DNA of 64,000 bases, taken from assembly GCF_040706535.1 (NCBI RefSeq), contig NZ_JAPDRJ010000004.1, positions 186,001-250,000 of the forward strand. Direction: 5' to 3'. Positions 34,018 through 41,766 of this stretch are shown piece after piece. Origin of the DNA: Lentisalinibacter orientalis. GTDB taxonomy: Bacteria; Pseudomonadota; Gammaproteobacteria; Steroidobacterales; Woeseiaceae. The number at the start of each line of letters is the position of its first letter. Within the stretch, counting starts at the first letter, position 1. The position numbers and the translations under genes are program-made. The notes under the pieces are model-generated. The model was not told the DNA's origin and ran no database searches. It was given only the letters and a program-made list of their open reading frames with translations.

Positions 34018-34090
34018 GCTCATTGCTCTTGCGCCGGCGCCCGCGCGCCGGTGGTTCTCGTCGTTCATCTTGCCGTGTCCGGCGTCCCTG

Positions 34091-34393
34091 TCAGGACGAG
34101 TCCCCGAAGTGCTCGCGAATGATCCGCGCCACCAGTTCCGGCAGTTCGGCCCGCAGCCGGTTCGACACCTGCTCGAACATGGCCGCCTCCATCTCCTGGA
34201 ACGCGGTGTGCAGCAGGCGGTCCGTCAGGTCGAGGCTGGCGGAGGCGAGCCGCACCTCGAGTTCCGCCAGCGCCGCCTCGTCGATGCCTGACGGCCCGGC
34301 GTCTTCGATACCGTTCGCGATATCGTTTGCGATACCGGTCGGTTCCGCCTCGGCGATCTCGGCCGGCCGGTCCGGCGCGGCCTCGCCGACCAC
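34091..34393 (-). CDS. Small acidic hypothetical protein between holC and valS
   Basis: At least 100 aa from GTG 34393. The C-terminal half (ALAELEVRLASASLDLTDRLLH, AMFEQVSNRLRAELPELVARII) is amphipathic helix. Protein-like sequence continues upstream without stop: SEPDDIHDTGDDDIPTLTTVV precedes the GTG, yet no ATG, GTG or TTG codon lies in that stretch. An ATC codon at 34453 has a GGAG 6 nt before it and would give a SEPDD start. Small proteins at this site in related genomes often begin with a similar DIPTLT segment, from memory. The real start may thus be non-canonical. Function unknown. Confidence 0.65.
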   Translation of the reverse strand: MVGEAAPDRPAEIAEAEPTGIANDIANGIEDAGPSGIDEAALAELEVRLASASLDLTDRLLHTAFQEMEAAMFEQVSNRLRAELPELVARIIREHFGDSS

Positions 34394-34469
34394 CGTCGTC
34401 AGGGTCGGTATGTCGTCGTCGCCGGTGTCGTGGATGTCGTCGGGTTCGCTGATGGTCCGCTCCGCGCTG

Positions 34470-34898
34470 TCAGCCGATCTCGTGGGTCTCGAGAGGATAG
34501 CCTTTCTCGCGATAGAAGATAAATCGGCGCCGTGCCTCGGCGCGGGTCTGCTCGTCGCCGCCGACCAGCTCGGCGATGCGGGGCAGCGCCAGCGCGAAAG
34601 CGGGCACGCCGGCGGACAGATTGATCACGAGGTCCGCAGACTCCGGTGCGGCTTCGCCGTAACCGATGGTCACGGGGGCGCCGCTCTCGTTCGGCAGCGT
34701 CTCGTGGGGCAGGAAGCTGCCGTCGCGGAAAGTCCACAGCAGTTCGTCGAGCGCCTCGGCCGCGGCCGGGTCGTCGGCGTGCAGGTGCACGCGGTGCTCG
34801 AGACGGTAGGCCTTCTCCGTCAGGCGGCAGGCGAAGCGCCGGCGCGCGTCTTCGCCGCCGGCGGCCAGGATGTAGAAGTCGACCCGCGGCGCGGTCAC
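34470..34898 (-). CDS. holC: DNA polymerase III chi subunit
   Basis: 142-aa accessory subunit linking the clamp loader to single-strand binding protein. VDFYILAAGGEDARRRFACRLTEKAYRLEHRVHLH is the typical N-terminus, with LLWTFRDGSFLPHE and INLSAGVPAFA further on. It starts at GTG 34898, 8 bp after the pepA stop, in the common order pepA-holC-valS. Longer open frames upstream overlap pepA and are not real. Confidence 0.93.
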   Translation of the reverse strand: MTAPRVDFYILAAGGEDARRRFACRLTEKAYRLEHRVHLHADDPAAAEALDELLWTFRDGSFLPHETLPNESGAPVTIGYGEAAPESADLVINLSAGVPAFALALPRIAELVGGDEQTRAEARRRFIFYREKGYPLETHEIG

Positions 34899-34906
34899 GG
34901 CGCCCG

Positions 34907-36406
34907 TCAGTCCCGGGCGCCGGCGCGCTCGATGAGGTAGTCCACCAGCAGCGGCACGGGCCGCCCGCTCGCACCCTTGCGGTTGCCCGAGCGCCAGGCG
35001 GTGCCGGCGATGTCCAGGTGCGCCCAGGTGGCGTCCCGCGTGAATTTCGACAGGAAGCAGGCGGCCGTGATGGCGCCGCCCTCGCGGCCGCCCACGTTGG
35101 CGAAGTCCGCGAAATTGCTCTTCAGCTGCTTCTCGTAGTCCTCGCCCATGGGCAGGCGCCACGCCGTGTCGTCCGCGCGCCGGCCGGCGGCCAGCAGCGC
35201 CTCCGCCAGGCCGTCGTCGTTCGCCATCAGGCCGCTGTTGTGGTTGCCGAGTGCGATGACGCAGGCGCCGGTGAGCGTGGCCACGTCGATCAGCGCCGCG
35301 GGCTCGTAGCGCTGGGCGTAGGTGAGCGCGTCGCAGAGGATCAGGCGGCCCTCGGCGTCGGTATTCAGTATCTCGATGGTCTTGCCCGACATGCTCTTGA
35401 CGATGTCGCCCGGCCGGGTCGCACGGCCGCTCGGCATATTCTCGCAGGTGGGCACGAGCACCATGAGATTGATCGGCAGCTTCATGGCCGCCACGCTCTG
35501 CATGGTGCCGATCACGGCGGCGGCGCCGCACATGTCGAACTTCATCTCGTCCATGGCGGGTGCCGGCTTCAGCGAGATGCCCCCGGTATCGAAGGTGATG
35601 CCCTTGCCGACCAGGACGATGGGCGGCTCGCCGTCCGCGCCGCCCTGGTAATTCATGACGATGAGCTTCGCCGGCTCCTCGGCGCCCGCCGTGACGGACA
35701 GCAGCGCGCCCATGCCGAGGCGCTCCATGTCCTTCTCTTCCAGCACCTCGACGCTCAACGGGCGGTACTGTTTCGCCAGCCGGCCGGCCTCTTCGGCCAG
35801 ATAGCCCGGCGTGCAGACGTTGGCGGGCAGATTGCCGAGCTCCCGCGCCAGGTCCATGCCGCGCACGATCGCCTGGCCGTGCCGCGCGCCTTCCAGCGCG
35901 GCGTCGCCGTCGGCTTTCGAGTCCACGCCGAAGCCGAGCTTCTTCAGCTTCAGGCCGCCGTCGCGGTTGCTCGACTTCAGCTTCGTGAAGCGATACAGGC
36001 GGTCGCCCAGGGTCTGGGCGGCGTAGCGCGCCAGGTAGTAGGCGTCCGTGTCCGCGATCTTGTCCCGGTGCAGATAGGAGACGGCCTCCGTCACGCCGGT
36101 GGAGGACAGCGCACCGAAGGCGGCGTCCAGGGCCTTGCGATACTGACGAACGCCGAACTCGCTCTTCTTGCCGAGCCCGACGACGAGTACGCGCTTGCAC
36201 TTCACCTTCGCCGGCGCGGGGATGAGGCTGGCCTGGCCCAGCTTGCCCGAGATGTCACCCGACTTCTTCAGCTTCCCCAGCAGGCCGCCGCTGCCCTCGT
36301 CGATCTCGCCGGCGCCGGCGTCGAAGGCGCCGTTCGCATACAGGCCCACGATGGCGCATTCCGTTGCGCGTTTCGCGGCGTCGCCGCTGGTGGTGAAATA
36401 TTCCAT
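34907..36406 (-). CDS. pepA: Leucyl aminopeptidase (PepA)
   Basis: M17 metallo-aminopeptidase of 499 aa; in E. coli it is also a DNA-binding cofactor. The active site segments are KGITFDTGGISLKPA (metal Asp and catalytic Lys), NTDAEGRLILCDALTYA (signature, two metal ligands and Arg) and TLTGACVIALG. ATG 36406 (MEYFTTSGD) fits the family start. The promoter lies about 160 bp upstream, so the mRNA has a long leader. Confidence 0.96.
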   Translation of the reverse strand: MEYFTTSGDAAKRATECAIVGLYANGAFDAGAGEIDEGSGGLLGKLKKSGDISGKLGQASLIPAPAKVKCKRVLVVGLGKKSEFGVRQYRKALDAAFGALSSTGVTEAVSYLHRDKIADTDAYYLARYAAQTLGDRLYRFTKLKSSNRDGGLKLKKLGFGVDSKADGDAALEGARHGQAIVRGMDLARELGNLPANVCTPGYLAEEAGRLAKQYRPLSVEVLEEKDMERLGMGALLSVTAGAEEPAKLIVMNYQGGADGEPPIVLVGKGITFDTGGISLKPAPAMDEMKFDMCGAAAVIGTMQSVAAMKLPINLMVLVPTCENMPSGRATRPGDIVKSMSGKTIEILNTDAEGRLILCDALTYAQRYEPAALIDVATLTGACVIALGNHNSGLMANDDGLAEALLAAGRRADDTAWRLPMGEDYEKQLKSNFADFANVGGREGGAITAACFLSKFTRDATWAHLDIAGTAWRSGNRKGASGRPVPLLVDYLIERAGARD

Positions 36407-36568
36407 GGATGAACCTCGGTGCAGCGTCCGTGCGCCCGCTCCCCGGAGCCGCCGGGCCTCGCCCTCGCTTGACTCCGTGGTGCAGCGCACCGGATCATGC
36501 AGTTTCTTGTTGTGTGCCGGGAGCTTAGGGCACGTCGCCGTGCCGGCGCGCTCTGCGGGAAAGCCGGG

Positions 36569-36598
36569 ATTCTAGCCCAATTGTGGCAGCGAAGTTAA
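36569..36598 (-). promoter_or_regulatory. pepA: Putative sigma70 promoter of pepA-holC-valS
   Basis: Minus-strand TAGAAT (36569-36574) with TTAACT (36593-36598) 18 bp upstream. The -10 context GGGCTAGAATCCCGG closely matches that of proS. It leaves a leader of about 155 nt, in which no clear feature was seen. Confidence 0.55.
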
Positions 36599-36629
36599 GC
36601 GCGGCCCTGGTCTGCGGGATGGCAGTGCG

Positions 36630-37718
36630 ATGAAGATACTCGATCGCTATGTGTTGCGCGAAGCGGCCCGCACCTGGGCTGCGGTCACCGCCGTGCTGCT
36701 CTTCATCCTGCTCAGCAACCAGTTCGCGCGGGTCCTGGGCGACGCTGCCAAGGACAAGCTGCCGCGGGAAGCCGTCTTCAGCGTCATCGGCCTGACCGCG
36801 CTGCAGTACCTGACCATCCTGATCCCGTTCGGCCTGTTCCTGGCCATCATGCTGGCGCTGGCGCGGCTGTACCGGGACAGCGAGATGCCGGCCATGATGG
36901 CCTGCCGCATGGGGCCCGGCGCGATGTACCGCCCGCTCGCCTGGCTCGCGGTGCCGCTGGCGCTGCTGGTGGGCTGGCTGTCGCTCGATCTCGGGCCGCG
37001 CGCGCTGCGCGAGGTGCAGCGCATCGCCGCCGTCGCCGAGCAGCAGGTGGATCTCAGCGCCATCGAGCCGGGGCGCTTCACCAGTGCCGGCCAGGGGGAC
37101 GCGGTCATCTACGCCGAGCGGGTGGACCGGGACGGTTCGCTGACCAACGTCTTCCTGCAGCGCCGGACGGGGGGCGCGCTGGAAGTGGTGCTGGCGGAGA
37201 AGGGCAGCCAGCGTCCCTCGGCTGATCCGGGCATGCGCTACATCGTGCTGGAGAACGGCCGGCGCTACGAGGGCCGGCCGGGCGAGCACCAGTTCCGCAT
37301 CGTGGAGTTCGCCGAACACGGCATTCCGTACAAGGTGCCGGCGCCCCGCGAGCCGGATTTCGATGCCGAGGCGCGCAGCACCGACGAACTGCTGGCCTCG
37401 GACGATCTGCAGGCTGCGGCGGAGCTGCAGTGGCGGGTCTCGGTGCCCATCTCGGCGCTGCTGCTCGCCTTCCTGGCAGTGCCGCTGGCAAAGAGCCGCC
37501 CCCGCCAGGGCCGCTACGGCAAGATGCTCGCGGGCGTGCTGGTCTACTTCATCTATTTCAACCTGCTCGGCGCCGCCCAGGTCTGGGTGGAGCAGGGTGA
37601 GCTCGCGCCCGCCCTCGGCATGTGGTGGGTGCACGCGCTCATATTCCTGCTGGGCCTCGTATTGCTGGGGGCGCAGAACGGCTGGTTCTGGCGGCTGTTG
37701 CCGAGGCAGCGGGCATGA
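36630..37718 (+). CDS. lptF: LPS export ABC transporter permease LptF
   Basis: 362-aa inner-membrane half of the LptB2FG transporter that extracts lipopolysaccharide and feeds it to the Lpt bridge. Six membrane segments in two groups of three flank a periplasmic beta-jellyroll domain (about residues 125-270). Typical segments: MKILDRYVLREAARTWAAV at the start and AVPLAKSRPRQGRYGKMLAGVLVYFIYFNLL near the end. lptG overlaps by 4 bp. It is divergent from pepA across 223 bp. Confidence 0.95.
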   Translation: MKILDRYVLREAARTWAAVTAVLLFILLSNQFARVLGDAAKDKLPREAVFSVIGLTALQYLTILIPFGLFLAIMLALARLYRDSEMPAMMACRMGPGAMYRPLAWLAVPLALLVGWLSLDLGPRALREVQRIAAVAEQQVDLSAIEPGRFTSAGQGDAVIYAERVDRDGSLTNVFLQRRTGGALEVVLAEKGSQRPSADPGMRYIVLENGRRYEGRPGEHQFRIVEFAEHGIPYKVPAPREPDFDAEARSTDELLASDDLQAAAELQWRVSVPISALLLAFLAVPLAKSRPRQGRYGKMLAGVLVYFIYFNLLGAAQVWVEQGELAPALGMWWVHALIFLLGLVLLGAQNGWFWRLLPRQRA

Positions 37719-38782
37719 AGGTATTCACGCTCTACCTGGTGCGCTCCGTGGTCTCGACGACCCTGATCGTCGTCGCGGTGCTGCTCGCGCTGGCCGGGTT
37801 CTTCGAGTTCATCGCCCAGCTGGACGATACCTCGGTGGGCCGCTACGACACCTGGGACGCGGCCGTCTACACCCTGCTGCGCCTGCCCCTGCTGGCCGTG
37901 CAGATGCTGCCGGTGGCAACCCTGCTGGGTGCCCTGCTGGGCCTAGGCACACTCGCCAGCCACAGCGAGCTGGTGGTCATGCGCGCCTCCGGCGTCTCCC
38001 ACTACCGGCTGGCCGGCTCGGTCGCGGTGGCCGGCGCGCTGATCATGCTGGGTACGGTGGTGCTCGGCGAATACCTCGCGCCGCCGCTGGACCAGTTCGC
38101 GCGCAAGTATCGCAGCGTGGCGAAGAACGAGGAGGCCGGCCTGACCGGCGGGCGCAGCACCTGGGTGCGCGACGGCAGCACCATCTTCAACGTGGAGCGC
38201 ATCAGCAGCGAGTTCGAGTTCGGCGGCGTCTACCTGTTCGAACTGGGCCCGGACCGGCGGCTCGCGTCGATCAGCCACGCCGACAACGCGGGCCTGGACG
38301 CCGAGGAGCGCTGGGTGTTCGAGAACTTCGCCCGCACCCGCTTCACCGACGAGGGCGCGACGGCCAGCCGGCAGCCCCGCACCGTGGAGGACTACGGCGT
38401 GGATGCCGAGGTGCTGGGCATCGCCGTGGTCAAGCCCGGCAGCCTGTCCGTGCGCGGCCTGCTGAGCTATATCGGCTACCTGAAGAAGAACGAGCTGGAT
38501 GCGACGACCTATCAGACCGAGCTCTGGAACCGGATCGCCTCCACGCTCACCATCACGCTGATGCCGGTGCTCGCCATCGGCTTCGTGTTCGGCTCCCTGC
38601 GCAGCGCCGGCGCGGGCGGGCGGCTGATGGTGGGCGTGCTGATCGGGCTCGCCTATTTCCTGGCCAGCCGCATGCTGGCCAACACCGGCGTGGTGTTCAA
38701 CCTGAATCCGGCCGTGCTCGCCTGGCTGCCCACGGTGGCGCTGCTGGCGGTCACGGCATTCGTGCTGTCACGAGTGCGCTGA
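37715..38782 (+). CDS. lptG: LPS export ABC transporter permease LptG
   Basis: 355-aa partner of LptF with the same layout of 3+3 membrane segments around a periplasmic domain. MKVFTLYLVRSVVSTTL begins the protein; a cytosolic coupling-helix region (ASHSELVVMRASGVSHYRLA) follows the second segment and would contact LptB. ATG 37715 lies in the lptF stop (ATGA). The ATPase gene lptB is not in this window. Confidence 0.95.
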   Translation: MKVFTLYLVRSVVSTTLIVVAVLLALAGFFEFIAQLDDTSVGRYDTWDAAVYTLLRLPLLAVQMLPVATLLGALLGLGTLASHSELVVMRASGVSHYRLAGSVAVAGALIMLGTVVLGEYLAPPLDQFARKYRSVAKNEEAGLTGGRSTWVRDGSTIFNVERISSEFEFGGVYLFELGPDRRLASISHADNAGLDAEERWVFENFARTRFTDEGATASRQPRTVEDYGVDAEVLGIAVVKPGSLSVRGLLSYIGYLKKNELDATTYQTELWNRIASTLTITLMPVLAIGFVFGSLRSAGAGGRLMVGVLIGLAYFLASRMLANTGVVFNLNPAVLAWLPTVALLAVTAFVLSRVR

Positions 38783-38796
38783 GCCGCGCCGGCCGC

Positions 38797-39237
38797 CTAA
38801 CGCCGTTTGACCGAGCGCACCAGCTGCGTGCCCGACAGGCGGTCGTGCCAGGCGAGGCCGTCGCGGTCGACGAGCGACCAGAGGAAGCCGGCGCCGCAGG
38901 GCAGCCACGACAGCACTGCGGCGCCGGCGCGCAGCATCGCCCCGCGCACGGTCACCGGCCCGCCGTCGCGGCTCACGACCATGATGCGCCAGGACTTCAT
39001 GCCCAGCGTCTCCGCGCCCCGGACCCAGAAGAAGACGAAGTAGCCGCCGACGATGGCCAGCAGCCAGAGCCGGTACCAGGCCGTATGGGCCGGTATCGCC
39101 TCGCCGGCGTTCAGCACGACCAGCGGCAGGGTGCCCAGGAAGACCAGGGCCAGCACGAGGAGGCTGTCGTAGAGCATCGCGGCGAGGCGCAGCAGCAGGC
39201 CGACGGGCTCGTCGCCGGCCGGTACGGCACGGGTCAC
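38797..39237 (-). CDS. RDD family membrane protein
   Basis: 146-aa protein with three or four membrane segments. The region LLLRLAAMLYDSLLVLAL is the RDD start with its R and D, and DRDGLAWHDRLSGTQLV the conserved end. RDD proteins have been linked to ion transport in some bacteria, otherwise unknown. GTG 39237 overlaps the reductase stop (GTGA). Convergent with lptG, only 14 bp apart, as often seen in gammaproteobacteria. Confidence 0.88.
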   Translation of the reverse strand: MTRAVPAGDEPVGLLLRLAAMLYDSLLVLALVFLGTLPLVVLNAGEAIPAHTAWYRLWLLAIVGGYFVFFWVRGAETLGMKSWRIMVVSRDGGPVTVRGAMLRAGAAVLSWLPCGAGFLWSLVDRDGLAWHDRLSGTQLVRSVKRR

Positions 39238-40157
39238 AGCGACTCGATGAACGAGACCATGCGCCGGCGCAGGGCGGCGTCGGGCAGTGCGCCGGTGCCG
39301 GCGCCGAGGTTGTCTCGCATGTGCCTCGGCTTCGAGGTGCCCGGGATGACGCAGGTCACCGCGGGATGCGCGAGCACGTACTTCAGGAAGAACTGGCCCC
39401 AGCTCTCGATGCCGGCCTCCACGGCCCACTGCGGGACGTCGCGGCCGCGCACGGCGCGGAACAGATCGCCGTCCTCGAACGCGCGGTTCACTATCACGGC
39501 CACGCCCCGGTCGGCGGCCAGCGGCAGCAGCGTGTCCTCGGCGGCGCGGGTCACGATGGAGTAGTTCAGCTGCACGAAGTCGGGGCGTTCCGCCTCGATG
39601 ACGTCGGCCAGGTCATCGTGTTCGCTGACCCGGTAATGCGTGATACCGGAGTAGCGGATGCGGCCCGCCTCCTTCAGCTCGCGGATGCTGCGGAGCTGGT
39701 TGCGGGTATCCACCAGGTTGTGGACCTGCATCAGGTCGATGGTCTCGGTGCGCAGCAGCCGGAACGACTCCTCCATCTGCGCCAGGCCCTCCTCGCGGCC
39801 GCGGGTCCACACCTTGGTGGCGAAAAAGAGCCGATCGCGCACGCCCAGTTCTTCCACCACGCGGCCGACCACGTCCTCCGCCTGGCCGTACATGGGCGAA
39901 GTGTCGATCACGGACGCACCGCGCTCCACCATCAGATCCACGATCTCCCGGCGGGCGGCCAGGTTCCCGGCCGTCGGATCGACGTCGAAAACCCCCGAGG
40001 TGCCCAGTCCCACGACAGGCAGCAACTCGCCCGAGGCCGGGATCTTCCGCCGCATCACGGCCTCGTCGGCCGCGAGCAGGCCCGGCACGACCAGGCCGCC
40101 GCCGGCGGCGGCGCCCATGGCCATCAGCTCCCTGCGGTTCAGTGTCCATTCGCTCAT
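39234..40157 (-). CDS. Tat-exported aldo/keto reductase
   Basis: 307 aa. The N-terminus NRRELMAMGAAAGGGLVVPGLLAA is a twin-arginine signal, implying a folded, cofactor-loaded periplasmic enzyme. The AKR barrel follows: VIDTSPMYGQAEDVVGRV with the catalytic Asp and Tyr, FFATKVWTRGREEG with the Lys, IRYSGITHYR with the His, and ends CVIPGTSKPRHMRDNLGA. Substrate unknown. It is coupled to the transporter gene upstream (4-bp overlap) and the RDD gene downstream. Confidence 0.88.
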   Translation of the reverse strand: MSEWTLNRRELMAMGAAAGGGLVVPGLLAADEAVMRRKIPASGELLPVVGLGTSGVFDVDPTAGNLAARREIVDLMVERGASVIDTSPMYGQAEDVVGRVVEELGVRDRLFFATKVWTRGREEGLAQMEESFRLLRTETIDLMQVHNLVDTRNQLRSIRELKEAGRIRYSGITHYRVSEHDDLADVIEAERPDFVQLNYSIVTRAAEDTLLPLAADRGVAVIVNRAFEDGDLFRAVRGRDVPQWAVEAGIESWGQFFLKYVLAHPAVTCVIPGTSKPRHMRDNLGAGTGALPDAALRRRMVSFIESL

Positions 40158-41494
40158 GTCGGTGCCTCCGTTATCGGTCTCTCTTCCCTCAGCCGCCGAT
40201 CATAACGCGAGCGGTAGCCTCGCCCGAGCGCGAAGGCGACGCCGAGCCAGGCGGCGCAGACGCCGATCACGATGGCGAGGATCGCCGAGAGACCCGCGCC
40301 CGCCGCCTGCAGCCCGCCGATGATCTGGGCGGACAGCGCGTCCCCGCCCCGGTAGACGACGGTGTCGATGAAGTTCTTGGCCTTGTACTTGGCGGCGCGG
40401 GAGACCACGGTGAACAGGACCTCCTTGGCCGGCCCGGCGATGCCGTAGTTCATGGCACGGCGCACCACCTGCAGCGCCAGGACGACGCCGAGCACCGGCG
40501 TCACCGCCAGCGCGAGGAAGCCGGCGATGCTGACGGCGGGCAGCAGCGCCAGGGTGATGCCGAGACCGAAACGGCGCATCACCCGGCTGACCACGAGCCC
40601 CTGGGCGATCAGTGCCAGCACGTTCACGCTCAGGTCCACGAGCGCGAATACCCGGGTGCGCTGGTTGGAATCGGCGAAAGCCTGCTCGAGGAACTGGGCC
40701 TGGAAGATGTACAGCGCGGTGCCGGCGAAGACCGCGAGCAGCATCATCGCCGAGACGCCCGCGAGATACGGCCGGCGCAGGGTCAGCGAGATGCCCTCCA
40801 GCACGCCGCCCCCCAGCGCCTCGTCCGTGTGCGCCCGCTCGTGCCGGGGCTGGGCGTGGGCCCAGCTGCGCAGTCGCAGGATGCACACGACGGTGAATGT
40901 GAGCAGTCCGGCGGAGATGAGCAGCATCTGCTGATAGCCGATCTGAGCCACCAGCAGCGCGGTGAGCGCCGGGCCGGCGAGGGCGCCCACGCTGCCGCCG
41001 GCGGCGACGATGCCGAACAGCCGCTTCGCCTGGTCCCGGTCGTAGAGGTCCGCCATGAAGCTCCAGAACACGGACACCACGAACAGGTTGAACACGCTCA
41101 GCCAGACGAAGAAGGCCCGTGCCACCCAGACGCCGTTTTCGCCGGCGCTCGCGAAGGCCAGGTAGAACAGGACCAGGTTGGCCGCGCAGAACAGGTTCAC
41201 CCAGGGCAGGAAGCGCGCGCGTGGCCAGCGTCCCGTCACGAAGCCGAACAGGGGTACCACGGCCAGCATGGAGAGGAACGTGGCCAGGAACAGCCAGCGG
41301 ATATTCTCGGTGCCGCCGAGGATGGCCATCTCGTCCCGGATGGGCCGCAGCAGGTAGTAGCTGCAGAGCAGGGTGAAGAAATAGAGGAAAGACCAGACGA
41401 CCGCGCTGCGCTCCCGGGGCTCGAGCGCGAACAGGCGTCTCAGCAGAGAGGCCTCCCGGCCCCCGCCATCCGGATGCACGTCATCCTGACTCAA
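40154..41494 (-). CDS. NTP/NDP exchange transporter-like or MFS-type membrane protein
   Basis: 446-aa polytopic protein with about twelve hydrophobic segments. The N-terminal RSAVVWSFLYFFTLLCSYYLLRPIRDEMAI resembles bacterial relatives of ATP/ADP translocases (Tlc-like), as does KEVLFTVVSRAAKYKAKNFIDTVVYRGGD near the C-terminus. In free-living bacteria these proteins have no proven substrate, so nucleotide transport is a family-level guess. It overlaps the reductase gene by 4 bp, forming a transporter-reductase-RDD unit. Confidence 0.8.
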   Translation of the reverse strand: MSQDDVHPDGGGREASLLRRLFALEPRERSAVVWSFLYFFTLLCSYYLLRPIRDEMAILGGTENIRWLFLATFLSMLAVVPLFGFVTGRWPRARFLPWVNLFCAANLVLFYLAFASAGENGVWVARAFFVWLSVFNLFVVSVFWSFMADLYDRDQAKRLFGIVAAGGSVGALAGPALTALLVAQIGYQQMLLISAGLLTFTVVCILRLRSWAHAQPRHERAHTDEALGGGVLEGISLTLRRPYLAGVSAMMLLAVFAGTALYIFQAQFLEQAFADSNQRTRVFALVDLSVNVLALIAQGLVVSRVMRRFGLGITLALLPAVSIAGFLALAVTPVLGVVLALQVVRRAMNYGIAGPAKEVLFTVVSRAAKYKAKNFIDTVVYRGGDALSAQIIGGLQAAGAGLSAILAIVIGVCAAWLGVAFALGRGYRSRYDRRLREERPITEAPT

Positions 41495-41581
41495 AGGCCG
41501 CTCCCGCGGGGCAGGCGTCGCTGCGGGGACGTGGCGGGGTGGGTGAGCCGCATCGACTGATCCTGTGAGGCCACGACCGGT

Positions 41582-41598
41582 GAGGCACCGGGTGCCTC
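41582..41598 (-). terminator. Hairpin downstream of tRNA-Glu
   Basis: GAGGCAC-CGG-GTGCCTC, a perfect 7-bp stem (8 with the inner C-G), 15 bp past the tRNA 3' end. There is no T-run on the minus strand, so intrinsic termination would be weak; it may protect or process the tRNA 3' end. Confidence 0.4.
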
Positions 41599-41612
41599 GG
41601 AGGGGGGCAGGT

Positions 41613-41688
41613 TGGCACTCCCTAGGGGAATCGAACCCCTGTTTCCGCCGTGAGAGGGCGGCGTCCTGGACCGCTAGACGAAGGGAGC
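41613..41688 (-). tRNA. tRNA-Glu (anticodon CTC)
   Basis: 76 nt on the minus strand including an encoded CCA. The acceptor stem GCTCCCT pairs with AGGGAGT (first pair G-T), the D-loop has TCGTCTAGCGG, the anticodon arm is CCGCC-CTCTCAC-GGCGG giving CTC, and the T-arm contains GGTTCGAATCCCC. CTC reads GAG, the favoured Glu codon at high GC. A second tRNA-Glu with TTC is expected elsewhere for GAA. Confidence 0.97.
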
Positions 41689-41723
41689 GCTGCGCTTTTT
41701 GTCCTGCCCGACCCTGCGGGGGC

Positions 41724-41732
41724 TGCTATTAT
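41724..41732 (+). promoter_or_regulatory. pcnB: Extended -10 promoter for pcnB
   Basis: TGCTATTAT on the plus strand overlaps the minus-strand TATAAT of the tRNA-Glu promoter almost exactly, so polymerase binding in the two directions should exclude each other. The start codon lies 35 nt downstream. Confidence 0.45.
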
Positions 41733-41755
41733 ACGGGCCACTTTGGCAGTTACAA
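41728..41755 (-). promoter_or_regulatory. Sigma70 promoter of tRNA-Glu
   Basis: Minus-strand TTGTAA (41750-41755), a 16-bp spacer and a perfect TATAAT (41728-41733), followed by a GC-rich discriminator typical of stable-RNA promoters under stringent control. Confidence 0.7.
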
Positions 41756-41766
41756 GCGAACTCTAT

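Noticed and set aside
31600..34122. 840-codon plus-strand frame opposite valS
   Set aside because: Antisense shadow of valyl-tRNA synthetase. It shows no domain and only the biased composition seen in the other shadows.
34470..36200. Long frame joining holC to sequence across pepA
   Set aside because: The upstream part is out of frame with pepA, whose NTDAEGRL and other motifs are clear. Only the holC part from GTG 34898 is protein-like.
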